DNA of 64,000 nt from Micromonospora sp. LH3U1 (lineage in GTDB: Bacteria; Actinomycetota; Actinomycetes; Mycobacteriales; Micromonosporaceae). The first letter of the stretch is position 1. Each line of letters begins with the position of its first letter. Positions 16,403 through 24,958 of the stretch are shown piece by piece. The notes under the pieces are model-generated. The model ran no database searches, was not told the DNA's origin, and was given only the letters and a program-made list of their open reading frames with translations. The position numbers were made by a program, and so were the translations under genes. Where the stretch lies: assembly GCF_028475105.1 (NCBI RefSeq), contig NZ_CP116936.1:6013501-6077500 (forward strand), given 5' to 3'.

Positions 16403-17353
16403 ATGCGGGCCGTCCTGGTGGTCAATCCAAAGGCCACCACCACCAGCGAACGCAGCCGGGACGTGCTTGTCCGGGCGCTGCGCAGCGAAGTCGACCTCAG
16501 CGTGCGCTACACCCGCCGACGCGGGCACGCCATGGCGCTGGCCCGGGAGGCCGCCGCGGAGGGGGTCGACCTGGTCGTCACCCTTGGTGGCGACGGCACC
16601 GTGAACGAGGTGGTGAACGGCCTGATGACGGCCGACCCCCCGAGTCGCGCCGACGACGCCCCGATGGCCGAGCGACTGCCCGCGCTGGCGACCGTCCCGG
16701 GTGGCTCGACCAACGTGTTCGCCCGCGCGTTGGGCCTGCCCCGGGAGTGGCCGGAGGCGACCAGCATGATCCTCGAAGGGTTGCGGCTGGGCCGGAGCCG
16801 GACGGTTGGGCTGGGCCGCGCGGACGACCGCTACTTCACCTTCTGCGCCGGGTTCGGGCTGGACGCCGCGGTGATCCACCGGGTGGAGCAGGCCCGGCGC
16901 AAGGGCCGGGTGTCCACGCCGACGCTCTATCTGCGCTCGATCATGAACCAGTACTTCCTCGCCTCGGACCGGCGCCATCCGGCGATCGTCCTGGAGCGTC
17001 CGGGCGAGCCGGAGGAGGCCGAGCTGGCCACCGTCATCATCCAGAACACGGCACCCTGGACGTACCTGGGCGACCGGGAGGTCAACCCGAACCCGGCGGC
17101 GTCGTTCGACCTCGGGCTGGATGTGCTGGCGTTGCGTCAGCTCCGGGTGGCTAGCACAACACGGACCGTGACGCAGTTCCTGTCTCGGCAGCCGAATCCA
17201 CGCGGTCGGCAAGTGTTACGACTCCATGACACGCCGGAGTTCACGCTGGTCTCCGGCCGTCCGCAGGCGTTCCAGCTGGACGGCGACTATCTCGGCGAGC
17301 GGGAGAAAGTCAGATTCACCTCCGTTCCCGCCGCACTGAGAGTAATCTGCTAG
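16403..17353 (+). CDS. Diacylglycerol kinase family lipid kinase
   Basis: This 316-residue YegS/DgkB-type kinase shows the N-terminal VVNPKA motif, the nucleotide-binding TLGGDGTVNEV motif, the VPGGSTNVFAR motif and the catalytic C-terminal GDYLGER segment (QLDGD). Family members phosphorylate diacylglycerol or related lipids in the membrane. It starts at ATG 16403. A 450-base non-coding region separates it from the downstream whiB gene. Confidence 0.93.
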   Translation: MRAVLVVNPKATTTSERSRDVLVRALRSEVDLSVRYTRRRGHAMALAREAAAEGVDLVVTLGGDGTVNEVVNGLMTADPPSRADDAPMAERLPALATVPGGSTNVFARALGLPREWPEATSMILEGLRLGRSRTVGLGRADDRYFTFCAGFGLDAAVIHRVEQARRKGRVSTPTLYLRSIMNQYFLASDRRHPAIVLERPGEPEEAELATVIIQNTAPWTYLGDREVNPNPAASFDLGLDVLALRQLRVASTTRTVTQFLSRQPNPRGRQVLRLHDTPEFTLVSGRPQAFQLDGDYLGEREKVRFTSVPAALRVIC

Positions 17354-17803
17354 GTCTCGGGGTACTGCCTCAGGTCGACACGGTGGTCACAACCGCATCG
17401 ACACGGTCGCGCCACACCGAGGGGCAGGTGCCGGAAATGTCAGCAATGTCACGCGCACTGTACTATATTGATCCTCGACTGTGGCACGGCGGGTAACCAG
17501 GAAAGCACTGGAACCCGGACAAATGGGTTGTGGGCTTGCTCACCGCTCGGAGTTTTTCCGAGCGTCACCCTTGACATCGTGAATGTTCGTGAAAGTATTC
17601 ACAAGCGAACTTGAGTTACCGGGACATTGCCTGGATATGCTCGTCAGGTTGAGCTCTTCCAGCAGGTCCCCGGCGCGAACCGCCTGCTCACGCACTGCCG
17701 AATGGACAGACGCTAACTGTCACCACCGGCACTGCGGATGCATATAGGAAAAGCACGACAAGCAATTGTTTGCCACCCATCCAGAATGAGGAGTGTTGCC
17801 GCC
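17354..17803 (+). promoter_or_regulatory. 450-base regulatory region upstream of the WhiB1/WblE-type gene
   Basis: No credible gene is seen. The region is less GC-rich than its surroundings and holds a stem-loop CGCTCGGA-GTTTT-TCCGAGCG (17544-17564), a consensus -35 TTGACA at 17571-17576, nested inverted repeats centred near 17595, and a second possible promoter TTGAGT (17611) with TATGCT (17636). A GAGGAG ribosome-binding site at 17788-17793 serves the gene at 17804. The stem-loop might also terminate the lipid kinase transcript, although it lacks a T-tract. Confidence 0.6.
17588..17603. promoter_or_regulatory. CRP/cAMP-receptor-type binding box
   Basis: CGTGA-AAGTAT-TCACA matches the actinobacterial CRP consensus TGTGA-N6-TCACA at 9 of 10 fixed positions. 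It overlaps the 3' part of the TTGACA-led promoter and sits about 50 bases before the start expected from the second promoter. In M. tuberculosis the whiB1 promoter is a known CRP (Rv3676) target, so the site makes sense here. Confidence 0.65.
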
Positions 17804-18061
17804 ATGGACTGGCGTCACCATGCTGTCTGCCGCGACGAGGACCCGGAGCTGTTCTTCCCAATCGGGACGTCCGGACCGGCTCTCCTGCAGGTCGAGCAGG
17901 CCAAGGCCGTCTGCAGGCGCTGCTCCGTGACCGACCAGTGCCTGCAGTGGGCACTCGAGTCTGGTCAGGACGCCGGCGTCTGGGGCGGAATGAGCGAGGA
18001 GGAGCGGCGCGCTGTCAAGCGGCGCGGCGGCCTCCGGGTGCTGCGCGCTCACTCCGCCTGA
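17804..18061 (+). CDS. whiB1: WhiB family transcriptional regulator (WhiB1/WblE type)
   Basis: This 85-residue iron-sulfur regulator has four cluster cysteines, Cys9, Cys37, Cys40 and Cys46 (C-x27-C-x2-C-x5-C), the G[VI]WGG turn GVWGG (58-62) and a basic C-terminus (VKRRGG). Family members hold an NO-sensitive [4Fe-4S] cluster and act on transcription through the principal sigma factor. I chose ATG 17804 because homologues start MDWRH and a GAGGAG site precedes it. A strong UUCG-loop terminator follows. Confidence 0.93.
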   Translation: MDWRHHAVCRDEDPELFFPIGTSGPALLQVEQAKAVCRRCSVTDQCLQWALESGQDAGVWGGMSEEERRAVKRRGGLRVLRAHSA

Positions 18062-18081
18062 TCCCCAACGACACAGCTGTA

Positions 18082-18109
18082 CGCCCCGGTGGGTTCGCCC
18101 ACCGGGGCG
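18082..18109. terminator. Bidirectional hairpin terminator with UUCG tetraloop
   Basis: CGCCCCGGTGGG-TTCG-CCCACCGGGGCG forms a perfect 12-bp stem. It lies between the convergent whiB (ends 18061) and the sirohydrochlorin chelatase gene (ends 18135), and can serve both strands. There is no long T-run, as is usual for actinobacterial terminators. Confidence 0.85.
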
Positions 18110-18134
18110 TTCCGCTGTCCAGCACCGGAACAGG

Positions 18135-18947
18135 TCAGCCCACCGGTGCCACCACGTGCCGGCCGGGCGGGTCGTCCACCCGGCGCAGCACCAGCTCGAC
18201 CAACTCCGGCGCATCGGTCAACGGCGCCGCGACCGCCACCGCACCGGCCACCCGGGCTGCCTCGGCCACCGCGTCGTGGAACAGGCCCGGCGCCAGGAAG
18301 TACGCCGACACCGCGACCCGGCGTGCGCCGGCCGCCCGCAGCCGGGACACCGCCACGCCGGCCGCCGGTGGAGCCGCCGAGGCGTACGCCACCCGGCAGG
18401 GCACCCCGAACTCCACGCCGAGCGCGTCCGCGACCCGGCCCACCGAGCGGCGTGCCCGCGCATCCCGGGTCCCGGCCGCGGCCAGCACCAGCGCGTCGAA
18501 GCGGCCCGGATGCGCCTCACCGAGCCGACGGCGCAGCCCGGCCAACAGCCCGAGATCGACGGTTCCGTCCGCCGGGCCGAGCACATCGGTCACGCGTACC
18601 GCCAGCGGTGGCCCGGCCTGCGCCGCCGCGACGATCGCCGCCGGAATGTCCACCCGATGGTGGTACGCGGCGGTCAGCAGCAACGGCACCAGCACCGCCC
18701 GACGGTGACCGGCCACAGCCAGGTCGCGCAGCACCTCGGCCGGCCCCGGCTCGGTGTGGTCCAGCCAGCTCGCCCACACCGGGGTGCCAGGCCGGGCCGC
18801 CGACATGGCCCGGGCCAGCGCCCGGGTGGCATCCGCCGCTCGTGGATCGCGGCTGCCGTGCGCGACAAGCACCACCGGGTCCGCCCCGCCGGCCGCACCG
18901 GGGCCGGTCGGGGTCGTCGCCGGGGAGGTCAGACGTGCAGCCCGCAC
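18135..18947 (-). CDS. Sirohydrochlorin ferrochelatase-like protein (CbiX/SirB family)
   Basis: This approximately 270-residue protein has two class II chelatase-like halves: VVLVAHGSRDPRA (metal-binding His) with LVPLLLTAAYHHRVDIP, then VLAAAGTRD with VSAYFLAPGLFHDAV. Such proteins insert iron into sirohydrochlorin to make siroheme, the cofactor of the Sir enzyme encoded upstream. It is the last gene of the sulfite-reduction operon. The start is uncertain: GTG 18947 lies inside cysH, while CTG 18932 would give a CTGA overlap with the cysH stop. Confidence 0.85.
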   Translation of the reverse strand: MRAARLTSPATTPTGPGAAGGADPVVLVAHGSRDPRAADATRALARAMSAARPGTPVWASWLDHTEPGPAEVLRDLAVAGHRRAVLVPLLLTAAYHHRVDIPAAIVAAAQAGPPLAVRVTDVLGPADGTVDLGLLAGLRRRLGEAHPGRFDALVLAAAGTRDARARRSVGRVADALGVEFGVPCRVAYASAAPPAAGVAVSRLRAAGARRVAVSAYFLAPGLFHDAVAEAARVAGAVAVAAPLTDAPELVELVLRRVDDPPGRHVVAPVG

Positions 18948-19690
18948 TCGGTCTTCTCGAACATGGCCCACCGGCCGGCCCGCGCGTCCTCGCCGGCCTT
19001 GGTCCGGCGGGTGCACGGCCAGCAGCCGATCGAGCCGTAACCCTGCTTGAACAGCTCGTTGACCGGCACGTTGAAGCGGGCGATGTAGGCATCCACATCC
19101 CCCTGTGACCACGCCGCGATCGGGTTGACCTTCACCCGGCCGCGCCGCGCGTCGAAGGTCACCACCGGCGTGTTGGCCCGGGTCGGCGACTCGTCCCGAC
19201 GCAGGCCCGCGGCCCAGGCGTCGTACCCGGTCAGCGCCCGCTCCAGTGGCTCCACCTTGCGCAGCTGACAGCAGTCGTCCGGCGACTTGTTGAACAGCCG
19301 GGGGCCGTACTGGCCGTCCTGCTGGCCGACGGTGAGCCGGGGTCGGATCGAGCGGACGTTCACCGGCAGCGTCCGGGCAACCTCGTCCCGCACCCGTAGC
19401 GTCTCGGGGAAGTGCAGGCCGGTGTCGAGGAAGACCACGTCCACCCCCGGGGCCACCCGGGACACCAGATGGGCCAGCACGGCGTCGGCCATCGAGCTGG
19501 TGACGCAGAACCGGTCACCGAAGGTCTGCGCCGCCCAGCGGGCGATCTCCAGTGCCGGGGCGCCCTCCAGGTCCCGAGCCGCCTGCTCGGCCAGGGCCCG
19601 CAGCTCGTCCGGGCTGCGCCGGGCCGGGTCGGCCGGCGTCGGAACATCCGGGCCGACCAGGCCCAGGCCTGCGGCGGAGACGAGGCTCAT
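18929..19690 (-). CDS. cysH: Phosphoadenylyl/adenylyl-sulfate reductase
   Basis: This 253-residue enzyme reduces activated sulfate to sulfite. It has the PAPS-reductase fold with VVFLDTGLHFPET, and two cysteine pairs (DDCCQLRKVEPL and GCWPCT) characteristic of iron-sulfur APS reductases, so APS rather than PAPS is the likely substrate. The catalytic C-terminal TECGLHV motif is present. ATG 19690 overlaps the upstream zinc-ribbon stop (ATGA). It makes sulfite for Sir. Confidence 0.95.
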   Translation of the reverse strand: MSLVSAAGLGLVGPDVPTPADPARRSPDELRALAEQAARDLEGAPALEIARWAAQTFGDRFCVTSSMADAVLAHLVSRVAPGVDVVFLDTGLHFPETLRVRDEVARTLPVNVRSIRPRLTVGQQDGQYGPRLFNKSPDDCCQLRKVEPLERALTGYDAWAAGLRRDESPTRANTPVVTFDARRGRVKVNPIAAWSQGDVDAYIARFNVPVNELFKQGYGSIGCWPCTRRTKAGEDARAGRWAMFEKTECGLHV

Positions 19691-19848
19691 CGGGTCACCG
19701 ACCGCGAGAGCAGCCCGGTGAACTTCACCGAGAAGACCCGGGTGCAGGCGTGGCACTCCCAGGCGCCGTGCCCCGCCTCGTGCGGCCGCAGGTCCTCCTC
19801 GCCGCAGTACGGGCAGTACAGAGGTGCCGCTCGGTTCTCGCTGCTCAT
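19687..19848 (-). CDS. Small zinc-ribbon protein of the sulfite-reduction operon
   Basis: This 53-residue protein has two CxxC pairs (CPYCGEED and CHAC) spaced like a zinc or iron ribbon, and a basic C-terminus. It is coupled on both sides by 4-base ATGA overlaps with sir and cysH, which argues strongly that it is expressed with them. No function is known to me; an electron-transfer, metal-delivery or assembly role for the two iron-sulfur enzymes is inference. Confidence 0.85.
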   Translation of the reverse strand: MSSENRAAPLYCPYCGEEDLRPHEAGHGAWECHACTRVFSVKFTGLLSRSVTR

Positions 19849-21557
19849 CGCAGTTCCTCCTCGTCGACTCTGATCACCCAGTTGGCGAACGTCTCGCCCT
19901 CGCTCCGACCGGCCAGGTAGCGGCGGGCCAGCCGTTCCACGTACTCCGGAAGGTCCTCGGCGGTGGTCTTCAGGCCACGCAGCTTGCGGCCGAAACCGGC
20001 GGTCTGCCCCTGGGCCATGCCCAGCCCGCCGCCCAGGTGCACCTGGAAACCCTCCACCTGCCGACCGTCCGGGCCGACCACCAACTGGCCCTTGAGCCCG
20101 ATGTCGGCCACCTGGGTGCGCGCGCACGCGTTCGGGCAGCCGTTGATGTGGATCGAGATGTCCGCGTCGAAGTCGCGCAGCCGCTGCTCCAGCCGGGCCA
20201 CCAACTCCTCACCGCGGGCCTTCGTCTCGACGATGGCCAACTTGCAGTACTCGATGCCGGTGCAGGCCATCGTGCCCCGCCGCCAGGCCGACGGCCGAGC
20301 CTCCAGGCCGATCCCGCGCAGCGCGTCGACCAGCGACTCCGTCCGCTCCGACGGCACGTCGAGCACCAGCAGCTTCTGGTACGGGGTGAGCCGCACCCGT
20401 TCGCTGCCGTGCGCCTCGACCACGTCGGCCAGTTGGGTGAGCTGCGCGCCGGACACCCGCCCGACCACCGGGGCGGCACCCACGTAGTGCCGCCCGTCGG
20501 CCTGCTCGTGCACACCAACGTGGTCGACCGGCTTCGCCGGCAGGATCGGCGCCGGGCCGTCGAGCAACGTACGGCCGAGGTAGTCCTTCTCCAGGACCTC
20601 GCGGAAACGCTCCACGCCCCAGTCGGCCACCAGGAACTTCAGCCGGGCACGGTTACGCAGCCGGCGGTAGCCGTAGTCGCGGAAGATCCCGACCACCCCG
20701 GCCCACACGTCCGGCACCTCGGTCAGCGGCACCCAGACGCCGAGCCGCTGGGCGAGCATCGGGTTGGTGGCGAGACCGCCGCCGACCCAGACGTCGAAGC
20801 CGGGGCCGTGCTCGGGGTGGTCGACGCCGAGGAAGGCGATGTCGTTCGACTCGTACGGGGTGTCCACCAACCAGGAGATCGACGTCTTGAACTTGCGGGG
20901 CAGGTTGGAGAACTGCTTGTCCCCGACGTACCGGGCGACGATCTCGTCGACCGCCGGGGTGGGGTCGAGCATCTCGTCGCGTGCCACCCCGGCGACCGGG
21001 CTGCCCAGCACGATCCGGGGGCAGTCGCCGCACGCCTCGGTGGTCTGGAGGCCGACCGACTCCAGCCGGCGCCAGATCTCCGGCATGTCCTCGACCCGGA
21101 TCCAGTGGTACTGGATGTTCTGCCGGTCGGTGATGTCGGCGGTGTCCCGCGCGAACTCCCGGGAGATGTCCGCGATCACCCGCAGCTGGGCCAGGCTGAG
21201 CTGACCGCCGTCGATGCGGACGCGGAGCATGAAGAACTCGTCCTCCAGCTCGTGCGGCTCCAGCACGGCGGTGCGCCCGCCGTCGATGCCCGCCTTGCGC
21301 TGGGTGTAGAGGCCCCACCAGCGGAACCGGCCGCGCAGATCCTGCGGGTCGATGGAAGCGAAGCCGCGGTGGGCGTAGATGTTCTCGATTCGGGCCCGGA
21401 CGTTGAGCGGGTCGTCGTCCTTCTTGATCCGCTCGTTGGGGTTGAGGGGCTCGCGGTGGCCGAGCGCCCACTGACCCTCACCCCGCGGCCGGCGTGGCGC
21501 CCGGACCGGGCGGGCCGTCGGGTCCTCGGAACGGGCCGGGATGCTGCTGACCGCCAT
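19845..21557 (-). CDS. sir: Siroheme-dependent sulfite (nitrite/sulfite) reductase
   Basis: This 570-residue ferredoxin-type enzyme reduces sulfite to sulfide. Two ferredoxin-like half domains and two siroheme/[4Fe-4S] domains are visible (TDRQNIQYHW, ACGDCPR). The cluster cysteines appear as CTGIEYC and CPNAC. Context with cysH and the chelatase identifies sulfite rather than nitrite as substrate. I chose ATG 21557, preceded by GGAGG; the stretch further upstream is the leader of the operon. The order is sir, zinc ribbon, cysH, chelatase, all coupled. Confidence 0.94.
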   Translation of the reverse strand: MAVSSIPARSEDPTARPVRAPRRPRGEGQWALGHREPLNPNERIKKDDDPLNVRARIENIYAHRGFASIDPQDLRGRFRWWGLYTQRKAGIDGGRTAVLEPHELEDEFFMLRVRIDGGQLSLAQLRVIADISREFARDTADITDRQNIQYHWIRVEDMPEIWRRLESVGLQTTEACGDCPRIVLGSPVAGVARDEMLDPTPAVDEIVARYVGDKQFSNLPRKFKTSISWLVDTPYESNDIAFLGVDHPEHGPGFDVWVGGGLATNPMLAQRLGVWVPLTEVPDVWAGVVGIFRDYGYRRLRNRARLKFLVADWGVERFREVLEKDYLGRTLLDGPAPILPAKPVDHVGVHEQADGRHYVGAAPVVGRVSGAQLTQLADVVEAHGSERVRLTPYQKLLVLDVPSERTESLVDALRGIGLEARPSAWRRGTMACTGIEYCKLAIVETKARGEELVARLEQRLRDFDADISIHINGCPNACARTQVADIGLKGQLVVGPDGRQVEGFQVHLGGGLGMAQGQTAGFGRKLRGLKTTAEDLPEYVERLARRYLAGRSEGETFANWVIRVDEEELR

Positions 21558-21565
21558 CGCGGCGT

Positions 21566-21638
21566 CCTCCGTTGTCTGCTGTGCCTCTGGGCACGCGCGG
21601 GGCGCGGCGGCCAGCCCCGGGAGCGGGCGGGACAACGG
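21566..21638 (-). promoter_or_regulatory. Possible ribosome-binding-site-sequestering stem in the sir leader
   Basis: In the sir mRNA the segment CCGTTGTC (plus-strand 21631-21638) is perfectly complementary to GACAACGG (21569-21576). The second arm overlaps the GGAGG ribosome-binding site (21566-21570) by two bases. Pairing would partly hide the site. Together with the leader peptide ORF upstream, this suggests translation-dependent control; the 54-base spacer is long, so folding must be tested. Confidence 0.45.
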
Positions 21639-21690
21639 TGTCTGAGACAGCCGGCGCAGAGCGCGCCCGAGACGGATTGGTCGGGCGTCG

Positions 21691-21777
21691 TCAGTAGGCC
21701 GGACAGATCGCGCTGCGGACGCGGCCGTAATCGACGTGGCGACGGGCCACGAAGCGGCGGATGACAGCGGCGGTCAT
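21691..21777 (-). CDS. Putative cysteine-type leader peptide upstream of sir
   Basis: A 28-codon ORF ends about 130 bases before the sir start and encodes a basic peptide whose C-terminal half is RRHVDYGRVRSAICPAY. The RRHVD-x-x-RV-x-SA-x-C pattern is the one seen in actinobacterial 'putative leader peptides' placed upstream of sulfur-assimilation genes. Cysteine supply could be sensed by ribosome stalling at the late Cys codon, as shown for cysteine-rich upstream ORFs in mycobacteria; here only one Cys codon is present. Confidence 0.8.
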   Translation of the reverse strand: MTAAVIRRFVARRHVDYGRVRSAICPAY

Positions 21778-21877
21778 GGGCCTATGCTGCCACACCCCAT
21801 GGTGGCCGGCCAATGTCCGCGTGCCGGATCCCACATCACGGGCCGAGTTCTCGGCAGCACCGTGGGAGGCTCGGACC

Positions 21878-23386
21878 GTGGGCACGTTGTCCGAGCAGTC
21901 GACCAGGTCGGGGTGGGACCGCCTGCGCCGCGTGCCGGTCTGGCTCCCCCCGGCGCTGCTGACCCTGGCGGTGACCCTGACCGGGTTGGGCTCCGCCCAG
22001 CTCTGGCGCGACGAGCTGGCGACCTGGAGCGCGGCCACCCGGTCGCCCGACGACCTGGCCCGGTTGGCCGGCACCATCGACGCCGCCACTGGCCCGTACT
22101 ACCTGCTGATGCACGTCTGGACCACGGTCGTCGGCGACTCCACGATCGCCCTCCGCGTGCCGGCCGTGCTGGCGATGACCGTGGCCGCCGGGTTGCTCGC
22201 CGTGCTCGGCGCGCGGCTCGTCGACCGGCGCGGCGGCCTCTTCGCCGGGCTGCTGTTCGCGGTGCTCCCCGGCACCTCCCGCTATGGGCAGGAAGCCCGC
22301 CCGTACGCCCTGGCCACCATGCTCGCGGTGCTCGCCACCCTGCTGCTGGTGACCGCGCTGCGCCGGCCGAGCTGGGCCCGTTGGGCCGGTTACGCCGCCG
22401 CCGTCGCCGCTCTCGGACTCGTCCACCTGATCGCGCTGACCCTGCTCGCCGCGCACGGGCTGGTCGTCCTGCTCGCCTGGTGGCGCGGCCCGGCCGCAGC
22501 CGGCATCGCCACCCCGGGCCACCCCACGGTCGAGCGGGACCGGCGGGTGTGGCGGTGGGTGGTCGCCGTGGTGCCGGTCGCGCTGCTGGCCGGTCCGCTG
22601 TTGCTGAAGGCGCGGACACAGCAGTCCCGGCAGTTGAACTGGGTCGGCCTGGCACGCCTGGACGACCTGACCGCGCTGCCCGGCGGCGTGGCCCAGAGCA
22701 GCGTGGTGGGCGGCCTGCTGGTCGGGGTCGCCGCGCTGGGCGCGGCCCGGCTCGGGCGGCGCGCCCTGCTGCCGGTGAGCGCGGTACTGCTGCCCGTGCT
22801 GCTGCTCTTCACCGTCGGTGCGGCCGTACCGCTGTGGGTGCCCCGGTACCTGGTCTTCGTGGTGCCCTTCGCGTGCCTGCTGGCGGGCGCCGCGCTGGCC
22901 GCCGTGGCCGCGCCGGCCGCGCTCGTCGTGGTCGTCCTGGCCGGGTTGCTCGGCCTGCCCGACCAGGCGGCGCTGCGGCGAACCCACGAGTGGCCACGCA
23001 GCGCGCCGGTGGACTACACGGGTGTGGCGCGGGTGATCGCCGACGGTCAGCGACCGGGCGACGCGGTGGTCTACTCGCCCCGGCACAGCTGGCTCTTCCT
23101 CGACCTCGGCATCGAGTACCACCTCGCCAACCCACCCAGGGACGTGCTGGTCACCGAGGACGAGGTCCGCCGGGGCGACCTGTGGGCCGCCGAGTGCCCC
23201 CAACCGGCACAGTGCCTGGCCGGCACGCCACGGGTGTGGCTCGTCGTCACCGGCCGGCACGCCGAGCCGCTGGGTGCCGTGCCGGGCGCCAAGGGCGACG
23301 CGCTACGCGCGGACTTCACCGTCACCCAGGTCTGGCAGCGGCCCGGCCTGACCGTCGCCCTGCTGACCAGCCGTCCCGGTCGCTGA
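21878..23386 (+). CDS. GT39/ArnT-like integral membrane glycosyltransferase, copy 1
   Basis: The 502-residue polytopic protein has about ten hydrophobic helices and a C-terminal soluble domain. The first loop carries LWRDELATWSAATRS, with the acidic residue that marks GT-C enzymes of the GT39/GT83 type, and GQEARPYAL follows. These enzymes transfer sugar from a polyprenyl-phosphate carrier on the outer face of the membrane. It is a clear paralogue of 23426-24958, which converges on it. The start is GTG 21878 with GGGAGG eight bases upstream. Donor and acceptor are unknown. Confidence 0.82.
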   Translation: MGTLSEQSTRSGWDRLRRVPVWLPPALLTLAVTLTGLGSAQLWRDELATWSAATRSPDDLARLAGTIDAATGPYYLLMHVWTTVVGDSTIALRVPAVLAMTVAAGLLAVLGARLVDRRGGLFAGLLFAVLPGTSRYGQEARPYALATMLAVLATLLLVTALRRPSWARWAGYAAAVAALGLVHLIALTLLAAHGLVVLLAWWRGPAAAGIATPGHPTVERDRRVWRWVVAVVPVALLAGPLLLKARTQQSRQLNWVGLARLDDLTALPGGVAQSSVVGGLLVGVAALGAARLGRRALLPVSAVLLPVLLLFTVGAAVPLWVPRYLVFVVPFACLLAGAALAAVAAPAALVVVVLAGLLGLPDQAALRRTHEWPRSAPVDYTGVARVIADGQRPGDAVVYSPRHSWLFLDLGIEYHLANPPRDVLVTEDEVRRGDLWAAECPQPAQCLAGTPRVWLVVTGRHAEPLGAVPGAKGDALRADFTVTQVWQRPGLTVALLTSRPGR

Positions 23387-23425
23387 CTCGTCGCCCCGGG
23401 CGCCGTCTGACCACGCCCACCCCGG

Positions 23426-24958
23426 TCACGGCTTGCGTTCCAGCAGCACGACCCGGACCCGGTCGAACCGCTTGACCTCCTTGATCAGGAACTTCTGCCG
23501 CAGTAGCGCCTCCCGGGCCGGCGGCAAGCCGGCCAGGCTGTCGTTGAGGTGACCCGTCTCGACGAGCCAGATCCGTTTGGTGTCGCCGACGCAGACCACC
23601 GGGTCAGCGCACTCTCGGGCGGTCAGCCAACCGGTGTCCCGGGCCGGCACGGACGAGAAGACGTCCCGGGGGCGGAGTTGGTCACGCAGGCTGTAGTCGG
23701 TCGCTTTGCGGGCCACCTCGCCGGTGCCGCCGAACCCGTCGTTGTACGCCATACCGTCACCGGGCTGCACCCGCGACCCGAGATACCGGACGGCGTCCAG
23801 GTAGTGAGGTTGCCCGTCGGCCTCGTTGGACCGCACCTTCTCCTGCGCCGGCATCGTGTGCCAAGCCAACGTCGGCAGCAGGAGCAGCGCGCCCACCAAC
23901 CCGGCGGCCGGAAGGCGGCTCCGAGTCACCAACCGCAGCGCCTGGCAAACCCCGAACGCGGCGAGCAGGGTCCAGGCCGGCACAGTGAAGAGGAAGTAGC
24001 GAGCCAGGAAGAGGTGCAGCCAGGTGAAGGTGAGATAGCCCGCGATCGGCGGCAGCACCGCCCAGACGGCCAGCATCAGCGCGGCCGGTCGCCGGCGCGA
24101 CCCGGCCGTGGTCACCGCGACCACGGCGAGCGCCACCGTCACGACCAGGGCGGCCCTGGTGCCGGTCAGGTTGTCCAGTAAGCGCAGCACCGCGTCCCCG
24201 TCGTTCTTGACCCAGGAGATCTGCCCGGACTGCCGGCTGCCGAGCATCAGCAGGGGAAGGACGAACAGGCCGGCGATCCCGGTGGAGGCAGCCCACCGCC
24301 AGCGCAACTCCGCGCCGGGCACGGAGCGCCAGAGGTAGAGCAGATGGGCGGCCACCACCAGCAGCGCGACGAAGTGCAGCCAGCCGACCAGGACCAGCGC
24401 GATGCCGTACGCCCACCAGCGGGCTCGCGACGACTGGCCGATCGCTCGGAGGAGGAGCCAGGTCGCCGCGGTCGCCGCGAGCGTGACCAGTGCGTAGGAG
24501 CGGGCTTCCTGGGCGTACCGGGAGACGGTGGGGAGCAGGGCGAACAACAGCCCGGCCAGTACGCCGACCGGAGTGTCGAACAGCCGCCGCCCGATCAGCG
24601 CCACCAGCCCTGCGGTGAGCCCGATCGCGACCACCGAGGGCAGCCGCAGCGCGATGGCCGAATCGCCGGCCAGCGCGGTGACAGCCGACATGAACAGGTA
24701 GTAGAAGGCGTGCACCAGGTCGATGTTGCCGATCAGCATCCGGAACTGGTCGACCGACAGCGAGGTGGCGTGCCAGGTGACCAACTCGTCGTTCCACAGG
24801 TCCCTGGCACCGAGCCGCCACCAGCCGAGCCCCAGCGCGACGGCGACCGGCAGCAACGCCCACCAGCCGTCCCGGCGGCGGCCTCGAACGGTCGCGGTGG
24901 CAGCCGCGGTCTCCGCCGAGGTGGCCTGCCCAGTCCACTCGATGGCCGGGGCGGTCAC
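23426..24958 (-). CDS. GT39/ArnT-like integral membrane glycosyltransferase, copy 2
   Basis: This 510-residue polytopic protein is paralogous to copy 1: LWNDELVTWHATSLS in the first loop, YAQEARSYAL, many membrane helices and a C-terminal soluble domain with a conserved RECADPVVC-x-GDTKRIWLV segment. It starts at GTG 24958, overlapping the GH26-like stop (GTGA). It is the third gene of the GT2-GH26-GT39 operon, so it may modify or extend the glycan made by the GT2 protein; this is inference. Confidence 0.83.
   Translation of the reverse strand: MTAPAIEWTGQATSAETAAATATVRGRRRDGWWALLPVAVALGLGWWRLGARDLWNDELVTWHATSLSVDQFRMLIGNIDLVHAFYYLFMSAVTALAGDSAIALRLPSVVAIGLTAGLVALIGRRLFDTPVGVLAGLLFALLPTVSRYAQEARSYALVTLAATAATWLLLRAIGQSSRARWWAYGIALVLVGWLHFVALLVVAAHLLYLWRSVPGAELRWRWAASTGIAGLFVLPLLMLGSRQSGQISWVKNDGDAVLRLLDNLTGTRAALVVTVALAVVAVTTAGSRRRPAALMLAVWAVLPPIAGYLTFTWLHLFLARYFLFTVPAWTLLAAFGVCQALRLVTRSRLPAAGLVGALLLLPTLAWHTMPAQEKVRSNEADGQPHYLDAVRYLGSRVQPGDGMAYNDGFGGTGEVARKATDYSLRDQLRPRDVFSSVPARDTGWLTARECADPVVCVGDTKRIWLVETGHLNDSLAGLPPAREALLRQKFLIKEVKRFDRVRVVLLERKP

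Noticed and set aside
17544..17564. Stem-loop CGCTCGGA-GTTTT-TCCGAGCG as terminator of the lipid kinase gene
   Set aside because: It lies 190 bases beyond the stop and has no T-run after the stem; kept only as part of the whiB regulatory region.
18948..19112. N-terminal extension of the sirohydrochlorin chelatase frame
   Set aside because: The upstream part is antisense-like low-complexity sequence within the cysH gene and lacks chelatase similarity.
18050..21900. Cobalamin or SAM riboswitch for the sulfite/chelatase operon
   Set aside because: No conserved core of either class was found in the leader; the leader peptide and RBS stem explain the region better.
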